A stretch of 64,000 bases of DNA from Tretioscincus oriximinensis. Lineage: Eukaryota; Chordata; Lepidosauria; Squamata; Gymnophthalmidae. The stretch's first letter is position 1; each line of letters begins with the position of its first letter. A program made the translations under genes and the position numbers. The DNA lies in the NCBI GenBank assembly GCA_022410635.1, contig JAJVDF010000237.1, forward strand, positions 1,586,737-1,650,736, in the 5' to 3' direction. The notes beneath the pieces are model-generated. The model did not search any database. It saw only the letters and a program-made list of their open reading frames with translations, and was not told the DNA's origin. Positions 1 through 11,016 of this stretch are shown here, in pieces.

Positions 1-18
1 GGACTGTTTTTTTTGCAG

Positions 19-156
19 GCTACTTTGAAGAAATACCGGAATGAACATCAAANCAAACTTGATTCTCTGGAGAAATCTCAGGCAGAATTGAAAAAAATCA
101 GGCGTAAAAGTCAAGGGGGGAGAAATGCCACAAAATATGAACTTAAAGAAAGTGAG
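19..156 (+). CDS. BAIAP2L1: BAIAP2L1 (IRTKS) internal exon, I-BAR domain part
   Basis: First visible coding exon of an I-BAR adaptor that binds phosphoinositide-rich plasma membrane, bends it outward and couples it to actin. The exon follows a pyrimidine run and CAG (16-18), is 46 codons, phase 0 at both ends, and ends GAG|GTTGGT. It reads [11 protein letters not shown] then [15 protein letters not shown], the charged helical IMD segment typical of IRTKS rather than BAIAP2 or BAIAP2L2. By length it should match about residues 116-161 of the 511-residue human protein (inferred). One N at 53 leaves one residue unknown. The start codon and earlier exons lie before the window. Confidence 0.93.
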
Positions 157-254
157 GTTGGTATATTTCCTTTCCCTACTTTATACATAAGGTGGTGGTG
201 GTGAATCAGTAGCATAAACTTTAATATGTGACATTCTTAACATGGATAACAGAA

Positions 255-441
255 ATTGCACACTTCCGAATTGTATTCAGGAAAACTTGACCTTGACCTT
301 TGGCTGAAAAAAACTGCTGTCACTTCCCTCAGATAATGTTATTTTAATATGCTAATTTGATTTTTATTGCTAACTGCCTTGGGACTTCGGGTACAGGGCA
401 GTATAGAAATGTCCTGTAAATAAATAAATAAATAAATAAAA
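255..441 (+). mobile_element. L2 LINE 3' end
   Basis: Degenerate L2 tail: GACCTTTGGCTGA, TTTTTATTGCTAACTGCC and GGGTACAGGGCAGTATA, closing in (AAAT)n. The same tip recurs on both strands through the window. Confidence 0.8.
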
Positions 442-521
442 TTAAGATGTCCATGTAGTCAACCCTTCCCTATTCTGGAGTAGACAATGATATTCTTTGC
501 TTCTGTTTGAGCCTTGAGCAA

Positions 522-828
522 GTGCGGATGGCTCAGTCACTTAGAAAATTGTCTCTCACCTGGGCAATGGGGTTTGGAAGCCCTGTGTNGGACGTGGGGA
601 GGGTTGAGCCCCTTCCACTAGCCTGTAGTTCTAGCCAACCCAGCTATTCAAAAGCATGAATTGCAAGAAATTGCAACTGACTGCAAGTAGATACATGTGA
701 ACCACCATAGCCTGGTGGGGAAGATAGAATGGAAGCCTTCGGGCAAAATACACTTGTAAGCCGCTTTGAGTCCCTTTGAAAGGTGAGAAAAGCGGGGTAT
801 AAGAACCCAGTTCTTCTTCTTCTTCTTG
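522..828 (+). mobile_element. tRNA-derived SINE, (CTT)n tail family
   Basis: Full-length copy. The head has a pol III A-box-like GATGGCTCAGTCAC and B-box-like GGTTTGGAAGCCC; the body includes CTAGCCAACCCAGCTATTC; the tail reads GTAAGCCGCTTTGAGTCCC to GCGGGGTATAAG and (CTT)n, like Sauria SINE/Bov-B 3' ends. Confidence 0.88.
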
Positions 829-903
829 ATGATTCATTCAGGCATCAAAGTTCTCGTGATCCAGTGTGTTTTCCCTGAATTTATCCTTTTATGTTTCAAT
901 TAG

Positions 904-1056
904 TATTTGGAAACGGTGACTTCTCGCCAGAGTGATATTCAAAGATTTATTGCTGAGGGCTGCAGAGAAGCTCTGCTGGAAGAGAAAAAAAGGTTTTGCT
1001 TTCTGGTCGACAAGCACTGCAGTTTTGCTCAAAACATGAAGTATTACCATGTGGAG
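904..1056 (+). CDS. BAIAP2L1: BAIAP2L1 exon, I-BAR domain core
   Basis: 51 codons, phase 0 at both ends, acceptor TTAG at 900-903, donor GAG|GTGAGT. It encodes [18 protein letters not shown] and [16 protein letters not shown]. The RRFCFLV-type helix is a hallmark of IMD domains of the BAIAP2 family and sits in the antiparallel dimer core. This exon is nearly identical to what I recall of mammalian IRTKS, so it is under strong constraint. An in-frame ATG does not occur at the exon start: the codon before GAA is TTG, so any apparent start just upstream is artefactual. Confidence 0.95.
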
Positions 1057-1361
1057 GTGAGTATGAACGTGGCTTGCAGAAGACTGAAATTGTCACAATA
1101 AGGCCCTGGTCACACATTTACTTTTCAACCTTCTTCACTCCTTAATTTGGATATATATTTTTATAGACTAAAGCCCCCTCCACATGACGAGTGAAACCAA
1201 CAGCAAGAAAAAATCAACAATTTTAAATCATCCACAATTATTTAAAGACATATTACAAGGTATAGCAAAGTATAAAGTACATTAGTATGGTAGCAAACAC
1301 ATAATAACAACCATCATCACCAACAGCAACAGCAAATTATCTTAGAAGGTTGGCATTAGTG

Positions 1362-1660
1362 AAGCTAGGCTCTTGGGGCCCTTGGGGGAGATTAACGAGG
1401 GGGGCCCTCTTTCCATGGCCCCCTCCCTCTGAGGCCTCTTTCCTTCCAGTTTCATATCATTTTTATTAAGCTCTTCAGTGCCACTTGGCTGGATCTCTGG
1501 CATAATTACTGCATCAACAAGCAGTAATGAGAGTATCAGAGATCCAGCATGGCACTGAAAAGCTTAAAAATAACGTAAAGAGCCAGGGTGGGAAGGAGGG
1601 CCCAAGCTCATGGGGGAAGGGGGTCTAACTGCCAAACCTTTAGGGGCCCTGGGCNGGGGT
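1362..1660. repeat. Foldback (MITE-like) element
   Basis: Inverted arms: CAGTGCCACTTGGCTGGAT on the left pairs with the complement of ATCCAGCATGGCACTGAA on the right, around a centre near 1520. The outer GGGGCCC-rich flanks (1375-1425 and 1600-1655) are also roughly inverted. No transposase frame. Confidence 0.6.
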
Positions 1661-1689
1661 CAGGATTGGCTTAAGGTCGCAGTGTCCCT

Positions 1690-1990
1690 GGAGATTGGAC
1701 TACTGTCCAATTGACTGTTAACCAATTATTGGCCTAATTGATATTATGGCCAAACTGTATGCTAAATACCCATTGGGTAAGCTAGAGAATNAGGTGGATT
1801 CAAATAATGTTCTAACAGAAGAGCAAGCTGGCTTTCAACCAGGCAGTTCCACCATGGATAACTGTTTCATCTAATTGGAAAATATACCAGCAAAGAGGAT
1901 AGCTTTTCTCAGTTTTTATTGACTTTAGCTCAGCTTTTGATTCTATACATAGAGGAACATTATGGGAAAAGCTAAAAGCATTTAACAGAG
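1690..1990 (+). pseudogene. LINE reverse-transcriptase relic
   Basis: Conceptual reading with one stop and frameshifts gives ISLIDIMAKLYAKY, LTEEQAGFQPGSSTMDNC and FIDFSSAFDSIHRG, i.e. RT motifs 1-3 (the EEQAGF box and the catalytic-palm A box F-x-DF-x-x-AFD). It does not read like CR1 or L2; clade unresolved. Confidence 0.72.
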
Positions 1991-2195
1991 AGTCCAGACA
2001 GTTGCATCGGGTTAGGATCTTCAGAACTGAAGAAGGTTTAACTGTCAGTGTATGATCTGGAGCCTAAGGTTGCTGTCACGCTTGTTACTGTTCAACAGTC
2101 CTTAGTACTGAAGAATGGGATTAAAAACCAGAAAACCAGATTTTGAACTGGTTATTCTAGGATTCAATACTGTTCAGAACCTCAGTCCTGTTCAT

Positions 2196-2572
2196 AGTTT
2201 AAGAAGATGATGAGTGGGATGAAAACCACATCTTATGAGGAACGGTTAAAGGATCTAGGGATGTTCAGTCTGCAAAAGAGAAAACTGAAAAGAGACCTGG
2301 TAGCTGTCTGCAAGTATCTGAAGGACTGTCACGGAACAGAGGGATCAGCCTTGTTCTCATTGACACATGAAAGGACTAGAAACAATGGGGTGAAACTGAA
2401 AGGGAGGAGATACAGATTAGATATCAGATGAAAAAAAATTCTGACAGCAAGAGTGATCAACCAGTGGAATAGACTGCATAGGAGAAGGTGAGTTTTCCTT
2501 TGGTGGAATTCTTCAAACGGGCTGGATGGGACACCAGAGAGCAGAAGACTGGACTACATTCCCCTGGTTCTG
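2196..2572 (+). mobile_element. CR1 LINE 3' fragment
   Basis: Encodes the CR1 ORF2 C-terminus ([33 protein letters not shown]), then a broken frame and 3' flank. Same segment as 4303-4789. Confidence 0.83.
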
Positions 2573-3276
2573 TGAAGGAACATATCTTAAAAAGTAGTGG
2601 CTGAAGATTGTAGCCTTATTATTTCTACTTGTGGTATTCTGTTGAGAACTTGTGTGCTCAAGAATACTTGTAGGAACCTTTTTTGGCCCTGGAATCCTTC
2701 AGAAGATCCTTCTTTATATGTAGAACCCTCATTCTATGCTTGCAGGCCTGTGGGCACAGTTGTTGGTTTCAGGCATGGAAAAATAGAGAAGCTGGTACTT
2801 GTTGAGAGTAATGTCTTTTGACATGGAAAATTGGTTTCGCAATTATCTGTGCTCAAGTGTTCCTGAACGTTTGGCAGCTAGACTAACTGGTATATACCAT
2901 CCAGAAACCTACTTTCCATTGCTTTCGGGTGTTCTACCAACATGCACGACCACATCAAAGCTGCCAGCCTTCCACTATTTAGCCCTACGCTTGTGGAACT
3001 GCCTTCCTTTGGATCTTTGGATAAGAAAGGTGCTGACATTTTCCTGGTTCTCCAGAGTGAATCCCCAGACTGGGAAGCCCCTGGTGACAGTGGTATACAG
3101 GGACAAGGGGAGCAGCCACCTGGGAATTTGTTCCAAATGCAAAATTCTTAAGGAAAAAAAAAAGTAGTAATAATTAATTTTAGGAAAACAGTGCAGCCTT
3201 CCTTCACACAGAAAATCTCCCAATCTTCAAATATTCTGTACAGATTGCACCCAAATGCAGCAGCATAGNAAATCTA

Positions 3277-3500
3277 GTGGTGGAAAAGGAAGAAAGAAAG
3301 GGCAGCAATGGGAGAAAAAGTAGCGGGGAAGGGGGGGACGTGAGGGGGGAGAACAGTGGGGAAAACGGGTGGGAAGGGCAGAGTGGCAGGGAGAGGGAGG
3401 GCAGCAGGGAAGGTGGCAAGGAGAGGAAGCGTGGCAGGGGGAGGGCATCATGGAGAAAGGGAAGGAGGTACCAACAGCCTGGGTGGGACCCTTAACCAGT
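3277..3500 (+). repeat. Purine-rich (GA/GGGA) low-complexity tract
   Basis: Over 200 bases almost free of pyrimidines on the plus strand, many GGGA/GGAAG units. It lies in the BAIAP2L1 intron before the exon at 3731. Open frames here are composition artefacts. Confidence 0.85.
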
Positions 3501-3730
3501 GCCCCACTTCATCACTGCAGGGCAGCAAGACAGTAAGTAGTACCAAGAGGATGAAGATACCAGTTCTGCCCTCCCTTTGGATGATGTAATTAAAATGGAA
3601 AAGATTAATTAGTAAAGATGAAAAATAGATTATGTATAAAAGTATAGATTTGATTGGAGAGTCGTTTAGATATTGAGGTAAGGAGCGAAGTTGGAAGCCG
3701 ATTCTACTAAAGCTGCTATGTTATTTACAG

Positions 3731-3898
3731 TGTACGGAACTGCTTAACACCAAGTTGCCTGTCTGGCTTGAGAGCTGCAGTGATGCCACAAAAGTTCCAG
3801 AGAAAGTCATGAATATGATAGAAGAAATCAAGACACCTCTTTCTACTCCAGTATCAGGAACTCCTCTACCTTCACCAATGTTGGAAAGAAACAGTATG
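3731..3898 (+). CDS. BAIAP2L1: BAIAP2L1 exon, end of I-BAR domain and start of linker
   Basis: 56 codons, phase 0 at both ends, acceptor TTTACAG, donor ATG|GTGAGA. It reads [15 protein letters not shown], then [16 protein letters not shown] and [19 protein letters not shown]. The first half closes the helical IMD domain. The Ser/Thr/Pro-rich second half opens the flexible linker towards SH3; such TP/SP motifs are typical phosphorylation sites (inference). The 2.7-kb intron before it holds LINE relics and a foldback. Confidence 0.95.
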
Positions 3899-4302
3899 GT
3901 GAGAAATGACCCTTTGATTATAAGCATTGCTGTAAGCAAATAAAGGGGGGATTCTTGATCAAAAAGCTAAGAATTGAAAGATGTCCCTCGTGCAAAAGCT
4001 GAAGTACTGGGCTTGGGTCATTTTCACACTTACCTTAGGTGTAATATTTCAGTTGGTCCATTCCTGCCGGAGCAGTCTACCTATACAACTAGCCCACGTG
4101 TCCCAAAAGAAAGCCATTCATGTTTGGAAGGTTTTTCTGCCTTGGAGGAGCCATCTCTACGGGCTCTGAAAATTCATAGCCTAGGAGAGCTCTGGGGACC
4201 TTTTCCAGAGGCATGATTTGGTGCAACACCAAAATAGATTCTTTACAACATCAAGATAAAATTACTCAATGTCTTCCAACATTGAAGACATTAGAATTTT
4301 GA

Positions 4303-4789
4303 ATGTTCAGTTCTAAGTACCCCAATTTAAAAAGGACATTGATAAACTGGAGCAGGTTCAAAAAAGAGTTACAAGGATGATGAGTGGTCTGAAAACCATC
4401 TCCTATGAGGAAGGGTTAAAGGATCTGGGGATGTTTAGTCTGCAGAAGAGAAGACGGAGAGGAGACCTGATAGCTTTCTACAAATACCTGAAGGGCTGCC
4501 ACGGAGCATAGGGATCAGCTTTTTTCTCCTTGACACATGGAAGGACCAGAAACAATGGGATCAAACTGCAAGGGAGTAGATTTAGTTTAGATATCAGAAA
4601 AAAACTTTGACACTCCGATATACCAGTGTAACAGTTTGCCATAGGAGGTAGTGATTTCTCCTTTGCTGGAAGTCTTTAAACAGAGGCTGGGCAGCCATCG
4701 GTCTATGGTGTCTTAGTGAATCCTGCATTGAGTAGCGGGTTAGATTCCATGAGGTCCTTTCCAACTCTGTAATTCTATGACATTGACTT
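4303..4789 (+). mobile_element. CR1 LINE 3' end
   Basis: CR1 ORF2 C-terminal reading ([20 protein letters not shown]) with stops, followed by the 3' UTR ending CCTTTCCAACTCTGTAATTC and TATGA, the CR1 terminus. Confidence 0.85.
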
Positions 4790-4934
4790 AATATTTGTGT
4801 GAAGGGCTTTGTATTTGTCTATTTGTTGTTTGTGTTGTTTCTGAATCTACTTCCGGAATAGGTGGTGGTAGCTAGCAGCCTAGATAGTTTTAAGGTAGGA
4901 TTAAGCAAATTCATGAAGCTTTCTGTGAAAGGGG

Positions 4935-5060
4935 AGTATCTTCAAAGATCTTCTAAAAGAATTCCATGATCGTGACTGACTCACCTCGAGGGGAAGACTA
5001 TTCCATAGTCTGGGGGCAACCACCCAGGAGGCCCTGTCCCAGGTTCCCACTCCATTTTGA
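4935..5060 (-). mobile_element. L2 LINE ORF2 fragment
   Basis: Minus-strand L2 ORF2 C-terminal region; the plus strand has CTTCTAAAAGAATTCCATGA and CACTCCATTTTG, matching the better copy at 29610-30056. Confidence 0.7.
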
Positions 5061-5189
5061 AATGGAAGCACGGCCTAAAACAAACACTACCCCCTGGGTT
5101 AGACACAACACTGACACTGTTGTTCATTTCCAGTTGTTAGAAGAGAAGTCCTAAAGATCAGAAGTGGTTAAACTAAAACCTCATGTGAG

Positions 5190-5410
5190 GCATGATGGTG
5201 CAAAGGTTAAAGCAACAGCCTTTCCGCAGAGAGAACAGCGTTTGCAGCCTCATGTGTCTGCCGAGGGAGGAGTGAGCTCCCTCAGTGGGCCTCCTTTAGC
5301 CAACCTAGCTGTTCAAAAGTAAGTAATTGCAAGGAGATGTAAGCCTTCATGCAAAAAATAGTTTGTAAACTGCACTGGATCCCTTTGGGTGAGAATAAAA
5401 ACCTTATTTA
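5190..5410 (+). mobile_element. Old copy of the (CTT)n-tail SINE or a relative
   Basis: Diverged: GCCAACCTAGCTGTTCAAAA and GATCCCTTTGGGTGAGAATA match the family body and tail, the head is poor. Abuts the L2 at 5398. Confidence 0.5.
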
Positions 5411-5745
5411 TTTATTTATTTTCTATACTGCCCTATACCCAAAGGTCTCAGGGTGGTTACCAAAAAGAAAACCCCATTCACAAATTAATATATTGAAACA
5501 ACGGTATCTTAGGGTACAGAAGGAACAGCAGGTTTTTAGCCAAAGGCCAAGTTAAAGGCCTGCATCTTCAAGCATTTCCTGAATGCATACAAAGATGGTT
5601 ATTGGCAGAGACTATTCTATAGTCGGGGGGCTGCCACGGGTTCCCACTCTCTTTGCTACTGAGAAAGGTGGTACAGTCAGGAGGGCCTCCTCTGCGGATC
5701 TCAAGGCACAGGCAGGTTGGTATGGGAGAAGGCCTTCCTTTAGCT
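5398..5745 (-). mobile_element. L2 LINE 3' end
   Basis: Reads on the minus strand into CTGAGACCTTTGGGTATAGG and (AAAT)n. Ends about 110 bases before the BAIAP2L1 exon at 5858. Confidence 0.82.
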
Positions 5746-5857
5746 ATTCCTTCTTATTAGACATTTCTTATTATGATTGTTATTTAATTATAACATGCAG
5801 CCCAGGTCAGCGATTCATTACATTTGTCCTGAAAGGTCTATTTTTTATTATTTGTAG

Positions 5858-6008
5858 GTTGGAAACCATTATGATTCACTTAGCAGAAATTCTCCCAAAA
5901 TGCCTCCTGCACCTCCAGGGAGACCCTATCCTAGCCCCTTAGTTGATATGTTTAATAACCCACCAGTGGGTCCAAAGATGACGTTGGAGAGATTGAATCA
6001 TTCATCAG
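5858..6008 (+). CDS. BAIAP2L1: BAIAP2L1 exon, proline-rich linker
   Basis: 50 codons plus one base (phase 1 at the 3' end), acceptor TTTGTAG, donor TCAG|GTAAGA. It contains SPKMPPAPPGRPYPSP and VDMFNNP, the recognisable IRTKS linker between the IMD and SH3 domains. The PPAPPGRP stretch is a plausible SH3 or profilin ligand (inference). Residues after FNNP (PPVGPKMTLERLNHSS) are much less conserved relative to mammals, as expected for a disordered linker. Confidence 0.94.
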
Positions 6009-6519
6009 GTAAGAGGTTTGGCTCTTTAGGTGCTGAAATTGTGTGCTGCTGTTCAATTAAAAAAATGTTGGTCTTCCTTTGACCAAAGTCTATTCCTGGT
6101 TAAATTTATTACCGTTGTTTGCACCAAACATTGTGTAATGTTTACATATATGATGAACGTGCTTTGGAAGTCAACTCAGGAAAAAATTATTTTCAGAATA
6201 ACAGTGATATCATTTTTAAAAATATTATTTTTAAAATGGTATCTATGTGCAGATCATTGAAATAGTTATAGAAAAAGGGCAAAGATTAAATAGTACAATC
6301 AGACAAGTATTTTTTTAAGAAAAAGCATTTCTTCCATAGATATATAGAAAAGCCTAACAACCAGTTAAAGGAATAAGTCCACCTCATTTTTCTTCAATTC
6401 TGTGTTCTTTATTTCCAAACCTGGAAATTGCTTACATGACAAATGTTAGCCACTGATTGGTCACTTGTCAGCCACGTTTTCTGTGGCCCTGATTGGTCAC
6501 TCGTCTGTAAAAGCCATTT

Positions 6520-6935
6520 CACATTTCACTAGGACCAGNGGGCNCTCCTTAAAACTGTTGAGTAGAAAAGTGAGAACAGACAAAGGAAAGCATTTTTTCA
6601 CCCAAAGGGCCATCAGCCTGTGGAATTTACTTCCTGAAGAGGTGGTGGCGGGTAACAGCTTGGATNGTTTCAAGACAGGACTAGATAGATTTATGGACAC
6701 CAAGGGTATAAATGGATACTAGGATGGAAGTCTGGATGTTGCCTCCGGGATGGAGCAACAGGCAGGACTCCTGAAATACCATTTGCAGGGAGTCATGAAC
6801 AGGAGCATATTTTGCTTTCCTCTGTTCAGACTGCCCAGGTGCATCTGGTGGGCCTCTGCGTGACACAGAATGCTGGACTTGATGGGCTGTGGCCTGATCC
6901 AGTATGGCTCTTCTTATGTTCTTATGTTCTTANTG
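6520..6935 (+). mobile_element. CR1 LINE 3' end, GTTCTTATG-tailed subfamily
   Basis: Encodes KVRTDKGKHFFTQRAISLWN then LLPEEVVAGNSLD and FKTGLDRFMDTKGINGY, a CR1-type ORF2 end, then the 3' UTR (GGCCTGATCCAGTATGGCTC) and (TTCTTATG)n. Confidence 0.87.
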
Positions 6936-7496
6936 ATCATATTTCTATCTGCTGTTTCATGCCTAACCTAACTAAATGAAAAAATGGCTCCAGTGTTATT
7001 CCAACCCTAAGTGAGGAGGAAAAAATGCCATTTCTCAAGCTTCAAAGTAGATAAAGGTCATTATGTATTTTCCAACGGCATTTGCTTCATTTGGAGAAAA
7101 AACTGTAGCTAACAAAATAATTTGGATGAGATGTAAGGTTGATTGTATAAAAACAAGGAAGGATTTTTTTTCTCTTCAAAAGTTCAAGATTTATCTGAGC
7201 TACATTAATCTTTAGTTGTGCCTAATAAGCAGTATTAACTCTAAACAAAACTTAATTGAGAAATGGGCTGCAGTTCAATGGTGAAGCAAACTTCTTGGAA
7301 AATAAGAGGTTGCCAGTTCGATTCTTAGCATCTCCAGTTAGAGAAAGGAAAAAAAAAACTCTTTGACCAATAAAACTGCATGGTGATAACTGAAGCCAAA
7401 GTTTGTGTTGTTGTCATCTCTCATTTTAATTTATTAATTAGTTTTATTTAATCTGTTGGTTCTAAGTAATCTGTTGATCCTTTTTTTCTTAATCAG

Positions 7497-7704
7497 ATCA
7501 ACTGGATGAATCTAGTTTATCACGGTCAACGTCTGTTGCCACTGGACTCAATATTATGAAAAGACAAAAAGTGAAAACCATCTTCCCACACACTGCTGGC
7601 AGTAATAAGACTTTGCTGAGTTTTTCACAAGGGGATATTATCACCCTTCTTATTTCAGAAGAAAAGGATGGATGGCTATATGGAGAGCATGATGTGACTA
7701 AAGT
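7497..7704 (+). CDS. BAIAP2L1: BAIAP2L1 exon, first part of SH3 domain
   Basis: 208 bases, entering in phase 1 and leaving in phase 2; acceptor TTAATCAG, donor GT|GTAAGT. It encodes [21 protein letters not shown], then the SH3 fold: [36 protein letters not shown]. The family's SH3 lacks the usual ALYDY and has IFPHTA instead; the RT-loop, the n-Src loop acidic run EEKDGW and the conserved Trp are all present. In mammals this SH3 recruits Pro-rich actin regulators and is hijacked by pathogenic E. coli effectors (established). Confidence 0.96.
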
Positions 7705-8254
7705 GTAAGTTAATACCTTGATTCCCCAGTTCCAAAATGAGAACATTCCTAGACCTGTCCGTGGAGATCTCATAGAACTTGTACATAAATTTCAGAGTCC
7801 TTGCATTCTTTAAAGGATTGTCCTAGTTCGTATACAGATGCATTTCAAAAAGTAGTAGTACACTGATGCTATTTCGTGGAAACAAATTTCCCAAGCATTT
7901 TAAACTTCCACTCAAGGCCAATAGACATTCTTTGAGAAGGTATTGACACTGCCAACACAGGGTGTGCATGCTTAAATGAAAAAGGTGATACCCTTACCTA
8001 GCTGTACAGTAAGGGAGCAGTGAGAAGTCATCAGATTTTTATGGGCCAAATTTTCATGAAATTCATAGAAGAATATTACTACAGTATGGAGTATTGGATT
8101 GGTGAGAGAAAAATATACAAGTGGTGGGATGTATTCAATAATGGGCAAACATCAGTCTGTGTTGACCTGTGCTGTGGTCATCCTAACATGTCCGTCACTG
8201 ATGGGGACTCTTGGCACCATTCAGAGTCTAGTCCGCTGAGTGGAACAACTGACC

Positions 8255-8635
8255 AGACATATATCATGTGTCTATCAATCCGCTACCCAGCACAAGTCAA
8301 AGTATTAACTTTACATAACAACCTGCCCGTGTCTTAAGGTCTGCAGAAGAGGCCCTCCTGATTGTACCATCCCAAACAACAACAAATGGAGTGGAAACCT
8401 GGGCAGGGCCCTCTCGGCGGTTGCCCCTAGACTATGGAATACTCTCCCCCTCTAATTGTGTCAGTCACCATCATTGTATTCTTTTAGAAGATATTTGAAG
8501 ATATACCTCCTTTCCCTGGCCTTTGGCTGGAGAAATGGTATTTTTCTTCCACCAGATACTGTTTTAATACTGTTTTTAATATGTCAATTTGGTACATTCA
8601 GGTATAGGGAGGGGTATAAGAATAAGAATAAATAA

Positions 8636-8640
<5 letters not shown>
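8255..8640 (+). mobile_element. L2 LINE 3' end
   Basis: Diverged L2 ORF2 end (CCCCTAGACTATGGAATACT) and 3' UTR, ending GGTATAGGGAGGGGTATAAG and running into the tetranucleotide repeat. Confidence 0.8.

Positions 8641-8691
<51 letters not shown>
8630..8691 (+). repeat. (TAGA)n microsatellite
   Basis: About 13 perfect units grown out of the (AAAT)n tail of the preceding L2. Confidence 0.95.
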
Positions 8692-9157
8692 AGTCAGACC
8701 TGTGATCTCTTTCAATTCTTAACATCATTTGGAGATTGATTGGACCCAAAGATCCCAGAGGTCTCTTCTAACTCTGATTCTATCATTCTATGATTGAGTT
8801 TTCAGCTCTTACAACTTCCCCATACAGTTCTTGCTGCCTCTGATTATTGTATGTTTTGGATCCCTGAAAGATGTTTTAAGACAACAAAGATGTGAGAATA
8901 AAGACAGGTCAAAGAAGTAGTACATTTCCAGCTGCTCCAGTGGTGCGAGAAATGTATTAAAAAGAGGATCATGTAAAAAAGTGACGTATCTGTGGTTGAA
9001 TAAATATATCTCAAATATATATTTCAAAATATGTTTGTGGCCTCCAGTGGGTGCTTCTGAGACAGAGCAAGAAGTTATCAAAGAACATGTATAGTCCTCC
9101 AAAGGGTTTTCTTGATCCTTTTCTGATACCTCCAGATATTAGTTTAACCAATATTTC

Positions 9158-9800
9158 ATAGAATCATAATGTTGAAAGAGACCGCCAGGGTCATTTGATC
9201 CAACTTCCTGCTCAATGCAGGCCTCCTTAAACCATCCCAGGCAGATAACTGTCCAGTCCCTGTTTGAAGAATTCCAGTGAAGGCAAACTCACCACCACCC
9301 ATGGCAAAGTGTTCCATTGGTTTATCACTCTGACTGTTAGAATGTTTTTTCTGGTATCTAATCTAAATCTCCTCCCATTGTTTCTAGTCCATGTGCCAAT
9401 GAGAACAATGCTGATCCCTCTGCTCTGTGACAGCCCTTCACATATTTGTTTGGCACTATCAAATCTCCTCCTAGTCTTCTCTTTCACAGACTGAACCCCC
9501 TAGATCCTTTAACTGCTCATAGGACATGGTTTCCAGACTACCCACCATCCTTGTAACTCTCTTTTTAACTTTTTCTAGTTTATCAATGTCCTTTTTAAGT
9601 TGGGGCCCCCAGGACTGAACACAGTATTCTAAGTTTGGTCGTACCAAAGTATTGTAGAGAGAAATAATTACTTCACGTGATTGAGATTCTATGCTCCTCT
9701 TAATACACCCCAGGATTGTGTTTGCCTTTTTTTGCAACTGCTTCACACTGTCGACTCATGTTTTGGCTGTGATCCACCAATACACCCAGGTCCTTTTCAC
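9158..9800 (-). mobile_element. CR1 LINE, ORF2 C-terminus and 3' end
   Basis: One of the longest CR1 copies here. Two overlapping minus frames give [40 protein letters not shown] and, after a frameshift, WNTLPWVVVSLPSLEFFKQG. It ends at CATAGAATCATAATG on the plus strand (the CR1 tip). Confidence 0.9.
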
Positions 9801-10219
9801 CTGTGCTGCTGCTCAGACATATTCCTTCCATTCTATTTAGCAACATTCATGAATAAAGACCATTTAGAATAATCATGTGCTTGCCAACAGGACAGTACCT
9901 CAGAACAAGCAGAGCACTTACTAGTGTGGACACCTAGTGTGGTGCAACGCGAGAACTTGGATGAAAGGAAATCGCCCCCAATTCATGTGCAACCAACATT
10001 TTAGTTTAGTTCTGTTCCACATATTCATGGGGGCCATTCCCAAGATGATGTGTAATAGAAGCAAATGTCCATACAAGTATAATTTTTAAGATTAAAAAAA
10101 NCACTAAAAACTACTATCTCAGGTTTATGTTGGGATTACTATGTTTCTGTTTCCTGATTAAAAAAATAAGAGTTAGTATCAATGGAGTAGCAATTTCTTT
10201 ANCCCATTTTGTCTTCCAG

Positions 10220-10297
10220 GAGAGGCTGGTTCCCATCTTCATACACAAAACCGCTAGAAGAACCACAGGAGGAAGCTCCCCGTTTAGTCATGCCAAG
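10220..10297 (+). CDS. BAIAP2L1: BAIAP2L1 exon, end of SH3 domain
   Basis: 78 bases; its first G completes a Val codon with the previous exon, then RGWFPSSYTKPLEEPQEEAP. The WFPSSYT motif is the canonical SH3 C-terminal strand and 3-10 helix with the PxxP-binding Pro/Tyr. The donor AAG|GTTGTA is weak, as is that of the exon at 19-156. Phase 2 at the end matches the next exon. Confidence 0.93.
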
Positions 10298-10384
10298 GTT
10301 GTACTGATTCAGCTGAGAATTCTATAAAGCACTTGCTATGTTTTCAAGAAACAATCTATACCTTGATACAGGGCTTCTCATTGT

Positions 10385-10560
10385 TAGCCCCTAGACTATG
10401 GAACAGTACATACAGAAGACTTACCCTTACCTTTGACTGATAAATCTGGCTCCCCAACCCACATTGAGGAACTGTTATGGGTTTTAGTAGATTTATTCTC
10501 TTTATTGTTCTGACCCTGAGATATTTAGGTATAAACCATGATAAAAATACAAATAAATAG
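10385..10560 (+). mobile_element. L2 LINE 3' end, old
   Basis: GCCCCTAGACTATGGAACAG near the start and CTGAGATATTTAGGTATAAA near the end are degraded L2 landmarks; short AAAT tail. Confidence 0.6.
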
Positions 10561-10691
10561 TAGTTTGTACAAAGTCTTCCATAAACTGCTAAATTATACA
10601 GAATCTGTACTAATAGTACCCAATCCGTACAATTAATAAAAAAGTATTGCAGAGACCAAGATTCTGAGATCTGTCATGGGTCATTATGGTT

Positions 10692-11016
10692 AGAAGAAGA
10701 AGAAGAAGAGGAGGAAGAAGAAGAAGAAGAACTGGGTTCTTATACCCCACTTTTCTCACCTTTCAAAGGGACTCAAAGTGGCTTACAAGAGTTTTTTGCC
10801 CGAAGGCTGACATTCTATCTCCCCCAACAGGTTATGGTGGTTCCCATGTATCTACTTGCATTNAGTTGCAATTTCTTGCAATTCATGCTTTCGAATACCT
10901 GGGTTGGCTAGAACTACAGGCTAGTGGAAGGTGCTCAACCCTCCCCACGTCCAACACAGGGCTTCGAAACCCCATCTCCCAGATGAGAGACGGATTCCTT
11001 GGCGACTGAGCTAAGG
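10692..11016 (-). mobile_element. tRNA-derived SINE, (CTT)n tail family
   Basis: Full-length minus copy: (AAG)n and ACTGGGTTCTTATACCCC at low coordinates, tRNA-like head (GACTGAGCT, GGGCTTCGAAACCCC) at the high end. Confidence 0.88.

Noticed and set aside
2799..3167. 122-codon plus-strand frame
   Set aside because: No homology I recognise; a vague LALRLWNCLPL resembles an L2 ORF end but too weakly to call.
3277..3500. GA-rich frames as coding
   Set aside because: Simple purine-rich composition; open in several frames on both strands.
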